Notes: generated by a model not told the origin, from the letters alone. 64,000 nucleotides of DNA from Parasedimentitalea huanghaiensis (GCF_009753675.1 NZ_WQLV01000002.1:372001-436000); one strand, 5' to 3'; shown: positions 1 through 8,520, numbered from the stretch's first letter. A program made the numbers and translations.

Positions 1-711
1 CTCTTTGGCTTCGTCAATGGTGAAGAGGCGTTCCTCGATCTCCATCTGTGCCTCAGCAGCCATACGCAGCACCGCCTTGCGGGTGATACCATGCAGGATG
101 TCGGTGGACAGCGGCCGCGTTACGATCTTGCCGTCTTTGACCAAATAGGCGTTGTTACTGGTGCCTTCGGTGACATGGCCATCTTCGACCAGCCATGCAT
201 CATCACAGCCAGCTTTCTTGGCCATCATTTTACCCATCGACGGATACAGCAACTGCACGGTTTTAATATCCCGGCGGCCCCAGCGGATGTCTTCGATCGA
301 GATGATCTTGGCGCCCTTTTTGGCAGCAGGGTTATCGGCCAGACCGGGTTTGTTCTGGGTGAACAGCACAATAGTCGGCTTGGTGTCCGCCGATGGGAAT
401 ACAAAATCCCGGTCGCCGTCAGAGCCACGGGTAACCTGCAGATAGACCAGCCCCTCGACAATGCCATTGCGTTCAACCAGCTGACGGTGGATTTCCAGCA
501 GTTCATCCTTGGAGCAAGCCGCCTGCATCTCCAGTTCGTCCAGCGAACGCTGAAGGCGCACAGCGTGCCCGTCAAAATCGATCAGCTTGCCGTCCAGAAC
601 TGTGGTCACTTCATAGACGCCATCCGCCATCAGAAAGCCGCGGTCAAAGATCGAGACTGTGGCCTCATTTTCCGGAAGATATTCACCGTTTACATATACG
701 GTACGAGTCAT
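1..711 (-). CDS. D-amino acid aminotransferase (PLP class IV), 3' end outside window
   Basis: The frame stays open for 237 codons from the ATG at 711 to the window edge, so the C-terminus is missing. The protein starts MTRTVYVNGEYLPENEA and carries SIFDRGFLMADGVYE near residue 21, the usual start of the fold-type IV PLP transaminases (D-alanine transaminase, branched-chain transaminase, ADC lyase). A DIKTVQLLYPSMGK stretch around residue 147 holds the likely PLP lysine, and TEGTSNNAYLV follows. The class IV fold is clear. A D-amino acid specificity is inferred from the neighbours dgcA and dgcN, which act on D-glutamate in the described marine pathway. A branched-chain transaminase is the main alternative. 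It starts 10 bp downstream of the dgcA stop, which suggests one transcript. Confidence 0.8.
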   Translation of the reverse strand, partial: MTRTVYVNGEYLPENEATVSIFDRGFLMADGVYEVTTVLDGKLIDFDGHAVRLQRSLDELEMQAACSKDELLEIHRQLVERNGIVEGLVYLQVTRGSDGDRDFVFPSADTKPTIVLFTQNKPGLADNPAAKKGAKIISIEDIRWGRRDIKTVQLLYPSMGKMMAKKAGCDDAWLVEDGHVTEGTSNNAYLVKDGKIVTRPLSTDILHGITRKAVLRMAAEAQMEIEERLFTIDEAKE

Positions 712-721
712 CGTGGTCTCC

Positions 722-1687
722 TCAACCCCAAAGTGCCGGTTTAGGCGGGTGCACGCCGGCAGCGTCAAAATGCAATGGTTCGTCTCGGTCTTCGGCTAAC
801 AGCAGTGGCCCGTCAAGGTCCGTAAACACCACACCCTGCGCAAGAAGTGTCGCCGGCGCCATTGCCAACGAGGATCCGACCATGCAGCCAACCATAACAT
901 CATAACCTTCGGCTAGTGCGTCCTCGCGCAGCTTCAGCGCCTCGGTCAACCCGCCGGTTTTGTCCAGCTTGATATTCACCACATCATACTTGCCTTTTAG
1001 CTTGGGCAGGCTTGTACGATCGTGACAGCTCTCATCCGCGCAGACAGGCACTGGGCGGTCCATGCCAATCAGCGCGTCATCTTCACCGGCAGGCAAGGGC
1101 TGTTCAACCAATTCAACGCCCAAACGCACCAGATGCGGCGCAAGGTCGGAATAGACCTTGGCGCTCCAACCTTCGTTGGCGTCGATGATGATCTTGGACT
1201 CAGGCGCGCCCGTGCGAACAGCCTCCAATCGGGGCATGTCATCCGGAGTGCCCAGCTTGATTTTCAACAGGGGGCGAAAGGCGTTTTCTGCCGCCTGTTG
1301 CTGCATCTTTTCAGGTGTATCAAGCGACAGGGTATAAGCGGTAATTTCCGGTCCCGGCGCTGGCAGACCAGCCAATTCCCATACAGGTTTACCAGCTTGT
1401 TTTGCCTCAAGATCCCACAGCGCACAGTCCACCGCATTGCGGGCTGCACCAGCGGGCAGAAGCGACTGCAATTCGTCCCGTGTAAAATCAGCGGGCAAAC
1501 CGGCAATCTCAGCGGTCACGCTATCCAGTGTTTCATCATAGCGCGCATAGGGCACACATTCGCCCCAACCAGTCACGCCGTCTTTTTCGACCTTAACGGT
1601 CAGTACTTTGGCCTCGGTCCGGGACCCGCGCGAGATGGTAAAGACCTGCGCCAGTTTGAAGACGTCCGGCGTCACGGTGATTTTCAT
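722..1687 (-). CDS. dgcA: N-acetyl-D-glutamate racemase / dipeptide epimerase-like enolase superfamily protein DgcA
   Basis: This 321-residue protein is a member of the enolase superfamily (muconate lactonising / dipeptide epimerase branch). Visible active-site features are a KIK motif at 142-144, metal ligands at DAN (169-171), E195 in VEQPLP and DE (218-219), and the opposite catalytic lysine around 240-243 (NIKLDKTGG). In marine Proteobacteria DgcA is described as racemising N-acetyl-D-glutamate made by DgcN. The direct neighbour upstream is a DgcN homologue, which favours this over L-Ala-D/L-Glu epimerase. The ATG at 1687 follows a purine-rich GGATAGAG. A terminator-like hairpin sits between dgcN and dgcA, so dgcA may be transcribed at a lower level or from its own promoter. 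Confidence 0.85.
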   Translation of the reverse strand: MKITVTPDVFKLAQVFTISRGSRTEAKVLTVKVEKDGVTGWGECVPYARYDETLDSVTAEIAGLPADFTRDELQSLLPAGAARNAVDCALWDLEAKQAGKPVWELAGLPAPGPEITAYTLSLDTPEKMQQQAAENAFRPLLKIKLGTPDDMPRLEAVRTGAPESKIIIDANEGWSAKVYSDLAPHLVRLGVELVEQPLPAGEDDALIGMDRPVPVCADESCHDRTSLPKLKGKYDVVNIKLDKTGGLTEALKLREDALAEGYDVMVGCMVGSSLAMAPATLLAQGVVFTDLDGPLLLAEDRDEPLHFDAAGVHPPKPALWG

Positions 1688-1706
1688 GTCTCTATCCTTT
1701 TGACAG

Positions 1707-1733
1707 AAAAAGGGCGTCTGTTGCCAAACGCCC
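1707..1733 (-). terminator. Rho-independent terminator-like hairpin between dgcN and dgcA
   Basis: On the minus strand the stem GGGCGT/ACGCCC (1728-1733 with 1712-1717) is followed by a run of five T (1711-1707). It lies just after the dgcN stop and 20 bp before the dgcA start, so it would attenuate rather than end the operon. Confidence 0.6.
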
Positions 1734-1741
1734 CTTACAAA

Positions 1742-2743
1742 TCAGACTGCGGCCAGCGCGTCTACCAGACGTTCTGCACCGTGACGATATGGGTCAACTG
1801 CTGGCAGTCCCATGCGCGCTTCGACCTCAGCCAAATAGCTGACAGCCTCATCTTCGCTCAGGTGCTGGGTGTTGACCGAAATGCCAACAACCTGACAGGC
1901 AGGATTGGACTTGCGGGCCAGTGGAAGCGCGGTATCGCGCAACTCTTCCAGCGACGGCAGATCATAGCCCGGCAGACCACGCATATGTTCGCGGGTTGGT
2001 TCGTGACACAGGATCAGCGCATCCGGCTGACCGCCGTGTACCAGCGCCATAGTCACGCCAGAGTAGGAGATGTGGAACAGGCTGCCCTGCCCTTCGATGT
2101 GATCCCAGTGATCCGCATCATTGTCGGGCGTCAGGTATTCAACTGAACCCGCCATGAAATCGGCAATCACCGCGTCCAAAGGTACACCGTGACCAGTGAT
2201 CAGGATACCGGTCTGGCCGGTGGCGCGGAAGGTGGATTTCATACCCCGTTTCTGCATTTCAGCGTCCACAGACAGGGCGGTGTACATCTTGCCGACCGAA
2301 CAATCGGTACCCACTGCCAAACACCGCTTGCCGCTGCGCTTGACACCATTGGCAATTGGATATCCATCGGTTGGAACGCGCACATCGTGCAGAGTGCCGC
2401 CATGGGTCTGTGCCGCAGCGACCAGATCACCCTCGTCGCGCAGCAGGTTGTGCAGGCCCGACGCCAGATCATAGCCCATTTCCAGAGCCTGAATCAGCAC
2501 TTCTTTCCACGCGGATGAGATCACCCCACCGCGGTTGGCCACACCAATCACCAATGTCTTTGCACCGGCGGCTTGGGCCTCGGCCAGAGACATCTCGGTC
2601 AGACCAAGATCAGCACCACAGCCAGGCAGGCGAAACTGACCTACGGCGTTTTCAGGACGCCAGTCACGGATGCCAATAGCAACTTTGGCAGCAAGCATAT
2701 CGGGTGCGTCACCCAGGAACAGCAGATAAGGGGTCTCGATCAT
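1742..2743 (-). CDS. dgcN: D-glutamate N-acetyltransferase DgcN (DUF1611 family)
   Basis: The protein has 333 residues from the ATG at 2743, chosen because GGAG lies nine bases upstream; an open frame extends further to 2842 without a better ribosome site. It shows a P-loop-like GTDCSVGKM at about 145-153, the hallmark of the DUF1611 family (formerly annotated as NAD-dependent epimerase/dehydratase or EBNA-1 nuclear-like proteins). Members named DgcN acetylate D-glutamate to N-acetyl-D-glutamate, which DgcA then racemises, letting the cell use D-glutamate from peptidoglycan. The dgcN-dgcA order and the D-aminotransferase next to them fit that pathway. Function is by family and context. Confidence 0.85.
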   Translation of the reverse strand: MIETPYLLFLGDAPDMLAAKVAIGIRDWRPENAVGQFRLPGCGADLGLTEMSLAEAQAAGAKTLVIGVANRGGVISSAWKEVLIQALEMGYDLASGLHNLLRDEGDLVAAAQTHGGTLHDVRVPTDGYPIANGVKRSGKRCLAVGTDCSVGKMYTALSVDAEMQKRGMKSTFRATGQTGILITGHGVPLDAVIADFMAGSVEYLTPDNDADHWDHIEGQGSLFHISYSGVTMALVHGGQPDALILCHEPTREHMRGLPGYDLPSLEELRDTALPLARKSNPACQVVGISVNTQHLSEDEAVSYLAEVEARMGLPAVDPYRHGAERLVDALAAV

Positions 2744-3049
2744 CTTGGGGCACTCCATGGAATTTCTTTGTCCGCGCGACTCTAATTGAGCCCCTGCGCG
2801 ATGAGTTCCCAAATTACCTTTCGCGCCCCACGTCACACACACAATACTCCCGCAGAATCCGAAGTTGTTCGAAGATTATCCCGACAATTGGCCAAGCACC
2901 ACTAATCCTTGTGCTTGATAGCGCAACCACGACCATTGCTGCGTTCGCAATGCTGCACCCGCACAATTGAGCTTGCGCAGGTCAACGCAATTTAATAACA
3001 CATGGCAAGATAGATTTGTAACTTCCTTACCCATACAGGTGATCCGCAC
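2744..3049. other. Intergenic region between dgcN and mcl1
   Basis: This 306-bp divergent region must hold promoters for both the dgc cluster (minus) and mcl1 (plus). I see no gene and no clear operator; the small open frames crossing it have no ribosome sites and no recognisable motif. Confidence 0.6.
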
Positions 3050-4009
3050 ATGAGCTTTCGCATCCAGCCCACCGCCCCGGCCCGCCCAAATCGCTGCCAG
3101 CTGTTTGGCCCCGGATCGAACACCAAACTGTTCCCCAAGATGGCGGCTTCGGCAGCGGATGTGATCAACCTTGACCTCGAAGATTCAGTTGCCCCCAGCG
3201 ACAAGGATACCGCCCGCGCCAACGTGATCGAGGCGCTGAACACCGTGGACTGGGGCAACAAGTACATGTCGGTGCGGATCAACGGTTTGGATACGCCCTA
3301 CTGGTATCGCGACGTGGTAGACCTGCTGGAGCAGGCCGGTGACCGGATTGACCAGATCATGATCCCCAAGGTGGGCTGCGCCGAAGATGTTTACGCGGTG
3401 GATGCGCTGGTCACGGCCATCGAACGCGCCAAGGGCCGGACCAAGCCAATTTCGTTTGAGGTGATCATCGAATCCGCTGCTGGTATTGCACATGTCGAGG
3501 CGATTGCCGCCTCCTCTCCTCGCTTGCAAGCGATGTCGCTGGGCGCTGCGGATTTTGCCGCCTCAATGGGAATGCAGACCACCGGTATCGGTGGCACGCA
3601 GGAAAACTATTACATGCAGCGCGAGGGCGAAAAGCACTGGTCCGACCCTTGGCATTGGGCACAGGCCGCAATTGTTGCCGCCTGCCGCACCCATGGTGTG
3701 CTGCCGGTTGATGGGCCGTTTGGTGACTTTTCCGACGACGAAGGCTTCCGCGCCCAAGCGCTGCGCTCGGCCACCTTGGGCATGGTCGGCAAGTGGGCTA
3801 TCCACCCCAAGCAAATCGCGCTGGCCAACGAGGTGTTCACCCCCTCTGATGCCGCCCTGACCGAGGCGCGCGAGATCCTGGACGCGATGGAAACCGCCAA
3901 AGCCAATGGCGAAGGGGCCACCGTTTACAAAGGCCGCCTGGTCGATATCGCCAGCATCAAGCAGGCCGAGGTGATCGTGGCCCAAGCGGAACTGATCGCC
4001 GGGAACTGA
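3050..4009 (+). CDS. mcl1: L-malyl-CoA/beta-methylmalyl-CoA lyase (HpcH/HpaI aldolase family)
   Basis: A 319-residue protein of the CitE-like aldolase family. It reversibly cleaves L-malyl-CoA and beta-methylmalyl-CoA to glyoxylate plus acetyl-CoA or propionyl-CoA, as in the ethylmalonyl-CoA pathway of Rhodobacter relatives. The N-terminus (SFRIQPTAPARPNRCQLFGPG) and the metal/substrate motif INLDLEDSVAPSDK around 42-55 are typical, as are MIPKVG near 102 and the EVIIESAAGI segment. Length matches the family. ATG at 3050 follows AGGTGA. It is divergent from dgcN and followed by a terminator hairpin before the next gene. Assimilating acetyl-CoA made by the xsc/pta route is a plausible role. 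Confidence 0.93.
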   Translation: MSFRIQPTAPARPNRCQLFGPGSNTKLFPKMAASAADVINLDLEDSVAPSDKDTARANVIEALNTVDWGNKYMSVRINGLDTPYWYRDVVDLLEQAGDRIDQIMIPKVGCAEDVYAVDALVTAIERAKGRTKPISFEVIIESAAGIAHVEAIAASSPRLQAMSLGAADFAASMGMQTTGIGGTQENYYMQREGEKHWSDPWHWAQAAIVAACRTHGVLPVDGPFGDFSDDEGFRAQALRSATLGMVGKWAIHPKQIALANEVFTPSDAALTEAREILDAMETAKANGEGATVYKGRLVDIASIKQAEVIVAQAELIAGN

Positions 4010-4033
4010 CGCCCTTTACTTTCATGGCAATCT

Positions 4034-4058
4034 GGGGCGTCCTGCGGGGCGCCCTTTT
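4034..4058 (+). terminator. Terminator-like hairpin after mcl1
   Basis: GGGCG at 4035-4039 pairs with CGCCC at 4050-4054, followed by TTTT. It lies 25 bp after the mcl1 stop and before the ATG at 4073. Confidence 0.55.
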
Positions 4059-4072
4059 GTTTAGGACAGATC

Positions 4073-4675
4073 ATGACCAAACTAACCCTGTTTCATACCG
4101 CCCATGTTCATGCTGATACATTCAACACGCTGGCGCCAAATGCCGAGCTGGATCACACCGTGCGCGAGGATTGGCTGGCGCGGGCGCAAGACGGTATCGA
4201 CGAGTTTCTGGCGACCGAGATCGCATCAGCGATCCAAGCGGCTGATGGCCCGGTCCTGTGCAGTTGCACCACCATTGGCGAAGTCGCAGAACAGGCTGGC
4301 GCGACCCGGATCGATTGGCCAATGATGCAAGAAGCGGCACAGATCGGTGGGCCGGTACTGATGGCCTATTGTCTCGACAGCACCGCCGCCCCTTCCGAAG
4401 CTCTGTTGCGGCGTGCCTTCGGCGAAGATGATCCACAACTGACCTGCCTGAAACTGGCGCAGCACTGGCCCCTGTTTGAGGCAGGGGAGATTGACGATTT
4501 TGCCAATGCGCTTGCTGCTGACATCAAGGCCACGCTGGAGCAAAATCAGTTCAGCTGCGTGGTGCTGGCCCAAGCCTCGATGGCGGGAGCAGCGAAAGTG
4601 TTGCGCGCGATTACAGATGTGCTGGTGTTGGCCTCGCCAGAAATAGCAGTGCGGTATTTACTGACAGAGGGCTAG
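4073..4675 (+). CDS. Asp/Glu racemase-like fold protein, function unknown
   Basis: A 200-residue protein that I do not recognise with certainty. It has a VLCSCTTIGEVAEQAG segment near residue 62, which resembles the first cysteine loop of the Asp/Glu/hydantoin racemase superfamily, and VVLAQASMAGAAKVL near 163, which matches the second conserved loop of that fold. In classical racemases the second loop carries a catalytic cysteine; here the position appears to be alanine or serine, so a two-base racemase mechanism looks unlikely. AGGACAG precedes the ATG. It follows mcl1 in the same direction after a terminator-like hairpin. A non-racemase member such as an arylmalonate decarboxylase-like or uncharacterised protein is possible. 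Confidence 0.6.
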   Translation: MTKLTLFHTAHVHADTFNTLAPNAELDHTVREDWLARAQDGIDEFLATEIASAIQAADGPVLCSCTTIGEVAEQAGATRIDWPMMQEAAQIGGPVLMAYCLDSTAAPSEALLRRAFGEDDPQLTCLKLAQHWPLFEAGEIDDFANALAADIKATLEQNQFSCVVLAQASMAGAAKVLRAITDVLVLASPEIAVRYLLTEG

Positions 4676-4814
4676 GATCGGTTATCGCCTCCTGCGTCAC
4701 AATATGACGCAGGCCACAACCCGCGGCCCATCTTTCGCAACAGCACCATAGCCTGTATCGCAAAGGGCGCGATCCTTAGCCTGTCGCCGGGGTTGCACTC
4801 CTTACTTTGCAATC

Positions 4815-5240
4815 ATGGAACTCCAAATGTCGCAGGCTATCTCCTTCTTTCAGCGCAGACGAAAACAGCTGGCCCTGGCGGCCAGCCTTTATGTGATCCT
4901 CCTGATCCTCTTCCATTGGCAGTTGCCGCCGGTGCACGTCTGGCTCATCGCCGCGTTCTTTTCGATCATCATGAACTTCACTTATATGACCGAGGCCTAT
5001 GCGCGGCAGGAGTGTCTGAAGCTGGAGGTTCTGGTTGCCAGTGTTCTGATCCTTGCGTCCGTTCTGGGCGCTGCGGTTTGGCCCCTGTTCGTCATTGCCG
5101 CGATCTTTGGGCATGGGGTTTGGGATATCTTCAAACACTACGGCGCCGGTGTTCCGTTTTTCTCTTGGTACACCTTGAGCTGCTTTGCGGTGGATACGCT
5201 CTATAGCGGCGCGTTGCTGGTCTATTGGATGGAATTGTAG
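4815..5240 (+). CDS. Small integral membrane protein, unknown function
   Basis: A 141-residue hydrophobic protein with about four predicted membrane segments: residues 18-34 (LALAASLYVILLILFHW), 40-55, 72-95 and 110-135. A short basic stretch (FFQRRRKQ) precedes the first segment, so the N-terminus is probably cytoplasmic. No family motif was recognised. A second ATG at 4827 is an alternative start; neither has a strong ribosome site. It stands alone and is followed by a strong hairpin at 5254-5280. The hydrophobic pattern and good codon use support a real gene. Confidence 0.65.
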   Translation: MELQMSQAISFFQRRRKQLALAASLYVILLILFHWQLPPVHVWLIAAFFSIIMNFTYMTEAYARQECLKLEVLVASVLILASVLGAAVWPLFVIAAIFGHGVWDIFKHYGAGVPFFSWYTLSCFAVDTLYSGALLVYWMEL

Positions 5241-5665
5241 CACGCTAAAATGGCGGACCATGGCACGGGGCCGTGGTCCGGTGCCGCTGGGCTGACCGGT
5301 GCTTGGGCTAGTTGAACACTAAGTCCTGTTCGGTAGTAGAAAAGGCGGTACCGCCAAAAAGCGGGGATGAGAGGGAGATCAATCCCACAAGCTAAACGTT
5401 GTCTCTGCCTGCCCACAATTGGGGCTCTGTTCCTGATGCCGGAGGTACTAGGCCCGGCAGTGATCGCGATCAATCAAGGTTTTGCCAAAGGATAGAAAAT
5501 ATAGCATTACAGAGGCGTACGCCGGGTGCGCAACCCCATACCTCATTCCGCCCGCCTGTCGCAAAGGTTTCGCAGTGAGTATTTTCGGCAAAAAGAAACA
5601 TCGGTGTTGCGCGAAGTCTTGGGCTTCTTTTTGCTGGAAATACTCAAATCCCAGAGTTGCCACAC
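5241..5665. other. Intergenic region without a supported gene
   Basis: This 425-bp stretch between two convergent genes has a GC-rich hairpin at 5254-5280 with 11-base arms (CGGACCATGGC pairing with GCCGTGGTCCG, one G-T pair) and a five-base loop. It may end the membrane-protein transcript although no T-run follows. The remaining short open frames show no start signals or motifs. Confidence 0.55.
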
Positions 5666-6118
5666 TCACGCGCGCAGGTCCTTGGGCGACCCCATCACAA
5701 CATAGGTGGTAATGGCCGTTACATAGGGCGAGGTGCCCAGAATATCGGTGTGAAAGCGTTTGTAACTGGGCAGGTCCGGACATTCGACTCGCAACAGGTA
5801 TTCAATTGTGCCGGTGATATTGTGACATTCCACCACTTCGGATGCTGCATCCATCGCTTGTTCAAACGCGTGTTGCGCGTGTTTGGTATGATCGCCCAGC
5901 CCGACGGCGATATAGGTCACAAACCCCGTCCCCATTGCCTCGCGGTCCAGCACAGCGCGGTAGCCGGTAATGATGCCTTTTTGCTCAAGATCCTGCACAC
6001 GACGCAGACAGGCCGAAGGTGACAGGCCCACCCTGTCGGCCAGTTCCAGATTGCTGATACGGCCATCCAGTGAAAGCTGATGCAATATCTGTTGGTTTAT
6101 GCGGTCCATTTTCGCCAT
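5666..6118 (-). CDS. Lrp/AsnC family transcriptional regulator
   Basis: A 150-residue regulator (147 if the second ATG at 6109 is used). The N-terminal helix-turn-helix reads RINQQILHQLSLDGRISNLELADRVGLSPSACLRRVQDLEQKG in three parts, followed by the RAM ligand-binding domain with the typical VECHNITGTIEYLL and YVVMG patterns. Longer open frames reaching 6598 overlap the divergent lysE gene and are not credible. It is divergent from the LysE-type exporter with 72 bp between them, a common arrangement in which the Lrp protein controls amino acid export in response to the exported substrate. Confidence 0.9.
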   Translation of the reverse strand: MAKMDRINQQILHQLSLDGRISNLELADRVGLSPSACLRRVQDLEQKGIITGYRAVLDREAMGTGFVTYIAVGLGDHTKHAQHAFEQAMDAASEVVECHNITGTIEYLLRVECPDLPSYKRFHTDILGTSPYVTAITTYVVMGSPKDLRA

Positions 6119-6190
6119 ATATTGCAGAAATAGACCAATCACGCCGCGTAACGCAATTACATTTGGTGCATTTATCGCAAACCTTAGCGC

Positions 6191-6787
6191 ATGACTTATG
6201 ATATATTCCTTGCGCTTGCGCTCTTCGCCTTTGTTTCGTCCATCACGCCGGGACCAAATAACCTCATGCTGATGGCCTCGGGGGCCAATTTCGGTTTTCG
6301 CCGCACCATCCCGCATATGTTGGGCGTGGCGCTGGGGTTTGTGTTCATGGTGCTGCTGGTCGGCGCTGGGTTGGTGCAAATCTTTGACGCCTATCCGGTC
6401 AGCTATACGGTGCTGAAAGTCGGTTCTGTGATCTATCTGCTGTACCTCGCCTGGAAGATCGCCAACGCGGGGCCTGCCGAGGCGGGGGAAGCCAGTGGCA
6501 ACCCAATGACATTTCTGCAAGCAGCAGCATTTCAGTGGGTGAACCCCAAGGCCTGGGCCATGGCACTGACCGCCATCAGCGCCTACACGCCAGACCAAAC
6601 CCTAACCGCGATCTTGCTGGTGGGCGTGGTGTTTGGCGCGGTCAATCTGCCCTCGGTGAGTTCGTGGACCGTGCTGGGCCAGCAAATGGCGCGGGTGCTG
6701 ACGAACCCACGCCGCCTGACCGCCTTCAACTGGACTATGGCGGTACTGCTTGTGGCCTCGCTATATCCAGTGATCTGGCCCAGCTAA
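6191..6787 (+). CDS. LysE/RhtB family amino acid exporter
   Basis: A 198-residue inner-membrane translocator with the family signature SSITPGPNNLMLMASGANFGFRRTIPH split across residues 16-42 and about six hydrophobic segments. LysE/RhtB proteins export amino acids or their derivatives. The exact substrate cannot be read from sequence. The divergent Lrp-type gene is the likely regulator. No clear ribosome site precedes the ATG. A terminator follows at 6817-6843. Confidence 0.9.
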   Translation: MTYDIFLALALFAFVSSITPGPNNLMLMASGANFGFRRTIPHMLGVALGFVFMVLLVGAGLVQIFDAYPVSYTVLKVGSVIYLLYLAWKIANAGPAEAGEASGNPMTFLQAAAFQWVNPKAWAMALTAISAYTPDQTLTAILLVGVVFGAVNLPSVSSWTVLGQQMARVLTNPRRLTAFNWTMAVLLVASLYPVIWPS

Positions 6788-6816
6788 CAGACCTACCTCA
6801 CAACTTCCTGAACTAA

Positions 6817-6843
6817 GCCCGGCGCCCACGTCGGGCCTTTTTT
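6817..6843 (+). terminator. Rho-independent terminator after the LysE-type gene
   Basis: GCCCG at 6817-6821 pairs with CGGGC at 6832-6836, followed by C and a run of six T. Confidence 0.75.
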
Positions 6844-7481
6844 CATTTTGGCACAACTGGTTGGCGCAAAATTGTTTTTAGCTTTTCAGGAGCAACGCGC
6901 CGCGCGTCGCTCAGATAAATCTCATGATGTGGCCCGTTAAAGGTCAGCCCTTGCCCCGGCATCAGCTCATCATACAAATGCGCCAGCGTTGCGGCCTCAT
7001 TGGTATAGGGGCCAACATGCAGGGTTTGCAGGCAGCGCCCCTCTTCCAGCCTGCCGTGATAGACGCGCCCCAATGTATCGGCATCCGTTGGTGGGTCTTT
7101 CTTTTTGGCCAGCTTGCCTAAGGCTGTTTCACGCACCTGCTCAAGCATATCTGGCAACACATGTTTTGGCAGGCGGATCATAGCAGTCCAGACCCAAGCC
7201 GCGCGATCATTGCGCACAAATGCGGTTGGGTCATCCGCCATCCACTGCGCCTCTAACGGTGGCACGGTGAAATCCTGCTCTGCCGCCTTGCATTTGAACT
7301 TCACCCCGTAAGCCACCGAATAGAGTGCCGCGATGGCCTTGCTAAAATCCGGCCCGCCGGGATCGCCCTGCCCGTCGACCATCACATAGGGCATGGAGGG
7401 AATCACGAGATCATCCCAGCGCCCGACTTTGCCGGTGTATTCAGATTTATAGGCGCGTCTAAAATCAAGTTTTTTGGTCAT
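6843..7481 (-). CDS. GyrI-like small-molecule-binding domain protein
   Basis: A 212-residue protein from the ATG at 7481 (MTKKLDFRRAYK). A TTG start at 7505 would overlap the upstream gene and is less likely. It matches the GyrI-like domain family: MPYVMVDGQGDPGG near 30, VPPLEAQWM near 75, and RCLQTLHVGPYTNEAATLAHL in the middle of the C-terminal half. These domains bind small, often hydrophobic or cationic compounds and can hydrolyse some of them. It starts 5 bp after the stop of an AraC regulator that itself ends in a GyrI-like domain, so the two are one operon. Confidence 0.8.
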   Translation of the reverse strand: MTKKLDFRRAYKSEYTGKVGRWDDLVIPSMPYVMVDGQGDPGGPDFSKAIAALYSVAYGVKFKCKAAEQDFTVPPLEAQWMADDPTAFVRNDRAAWVWTAMIRLPKHVLPDMLEQVRETALGKLAKKKDPPTDADTLGRVYHGRLEEGRCLQTLHVGPYTNEAATLAHLYDELMPGQGLTFNGPHHEIYLSDARRVAPEKLKTILRQPVVPK

Positions 7482-7486
7482 GAGGT

Positions 7487-8320
7487 TCACTTTAATGGCA
7501 AACAAATTTCTGTCAGCAGATCCTCGGGCGCGGTGTTACGCGGCGAGTTCAGCGAGATCTCGTAGCAAGGCATATCGGCAGGTTCTTCACCTGAGTTGGG
7601 CAACCAGTTCCCAAACAGGGTTTGATAGGCTTCGGCCAGCCCGGCATACGGACCTTTGTAGGTCATCACCGCGGTTTTGCCACCGGGCAGGTTGTATTCC
7701 TCTAGCCCTTCGGGGATCACATCCCCCTGCCAGATCACCCCGGCACGGCTGTTTAGTTTGTCCTCTGGGATGACTTCGGGGTTGTCACAATAGACACCAA
7801 CAAAGCCACCAACATCGGGCCACAGATTGCGCGAAATGCAGATGGCCACGAGATTTTCGAACACCTTACCGATTTTGTAATAGGCGCCAACGTGGCGGAT
7901 TGAGGCGAGACGACGTTTTGGTTCTTGGCGTATGGCAACTGGGTACATTCTGAAATCTCCTGATTTGAGTGTCGACACAGGAGGCAGTGCACGGCCCGCA
8001 GCGCGAAACGATGCCGGACGCGCGCCGAACATCTCGGCAAAGGCGCGGGCAAAGCTGGCAGTGTTGGGGTAGCCAATATCAGCGGCGATCTGGTCGATTG
8101 ACCGGTCATCGTTCACCAGCCAGATCGAGGCCCGGTGCAGACGGATGCGGCGCACAGCCTGGGCGCAGGTTTCACCTGTCATAGCGCGAAACACCCGGTG
8201 CCAATGAAACCGCGACATGGCAGCGACATCGGCAAGGGTATCGAGTGACAGGTCCCCGGCAGGGTTGTCATGGATGTAGCTCAGCACCCGAAGGATCCGG
8301 TCTTCGTAACTGTTTGGCAT
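7487..8320 (-). CDS. AraC family regulator with C-terminal GyrI-like effector domain
   Basis: A 277-residue regulator. Residues 1-105 hold the two AraC helix-turn-helix units (LSLDTLADVAAMSRFHWHRVFRAM and IDQIAADIGYPNTASFARAFAEMFG, given here as separate parts). From about 120 on, a GyrI-like/Bac_rhamnosid effector domain begins (RQEPKRRLASIRHVGAYYKIGKVFENL). This Rob/MarA-plus-GyrI architecture senses small molecules, often toxic ones. It is upstream of a free-standing GyrI-like protein with a 5-bp gap, so the regulator and the second binding protein are probably made together. The inducing compound is unknown. Confidence 0.88.
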   Translation of the reverse strand: MPNSYEDRILRVLSYIHDNPAGDLSLDTLADVAAMSRFHWHRVFRAMTGETCAQAVRRIRLHRASIWLVNDDRSIDQIAADIGYPNTASFARAFAEMFGARPASFRAAGRALPPVSTLKSGDFRMYPVAIRQEPKRRLASIRHVGAYYKIGKVFENLVAICISRNLWPDVGGFVGVYCDNPEVIPEDKLNSRAGVIWQGDVIPEGLEEYNLPGGKTAVMTYKGPYAGLAEAYQTLFGNWLPNSGEEPADMPCYEISLNSPRNTAPEDLLTEICLPLK

Positions 8321-8520
8321 TTGGTCTTACTGCTCCTTAGTCGCCGGAGATGTGCCACGGCGGCAGGTTACAAATCTTGCTGAGTTGAAGCAGACATTCG
8401 CTCAGGTTGGTAGCTTTCTCTGCTTCAAATTGGCCAACCGCCAAATCCAAAGCCTGCCAACAGTTGCATCTGACCCGCCCTAGGGTCATATATCGGGAAA
8501 TTCCGCGCGTGTGAGGCGAT

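Noticed and set aside
91-744. Long plus-strand open frame opposite the aminotransferase gene
   Set aside because: The minus-strand frame has clear class IV aminotransferase motifs; the plus-strand protein has no family pattern.
1022-2146. 374-residue plus-strand open frame
   Set aside because: It runs antisense through dgcA and dgcN, has no ribosome site and no motif.
5448-5783. Open frame in the gap after the membrane protein
   Set aside because: Overlaps the Lrp gene end and shows no motif or start signal.
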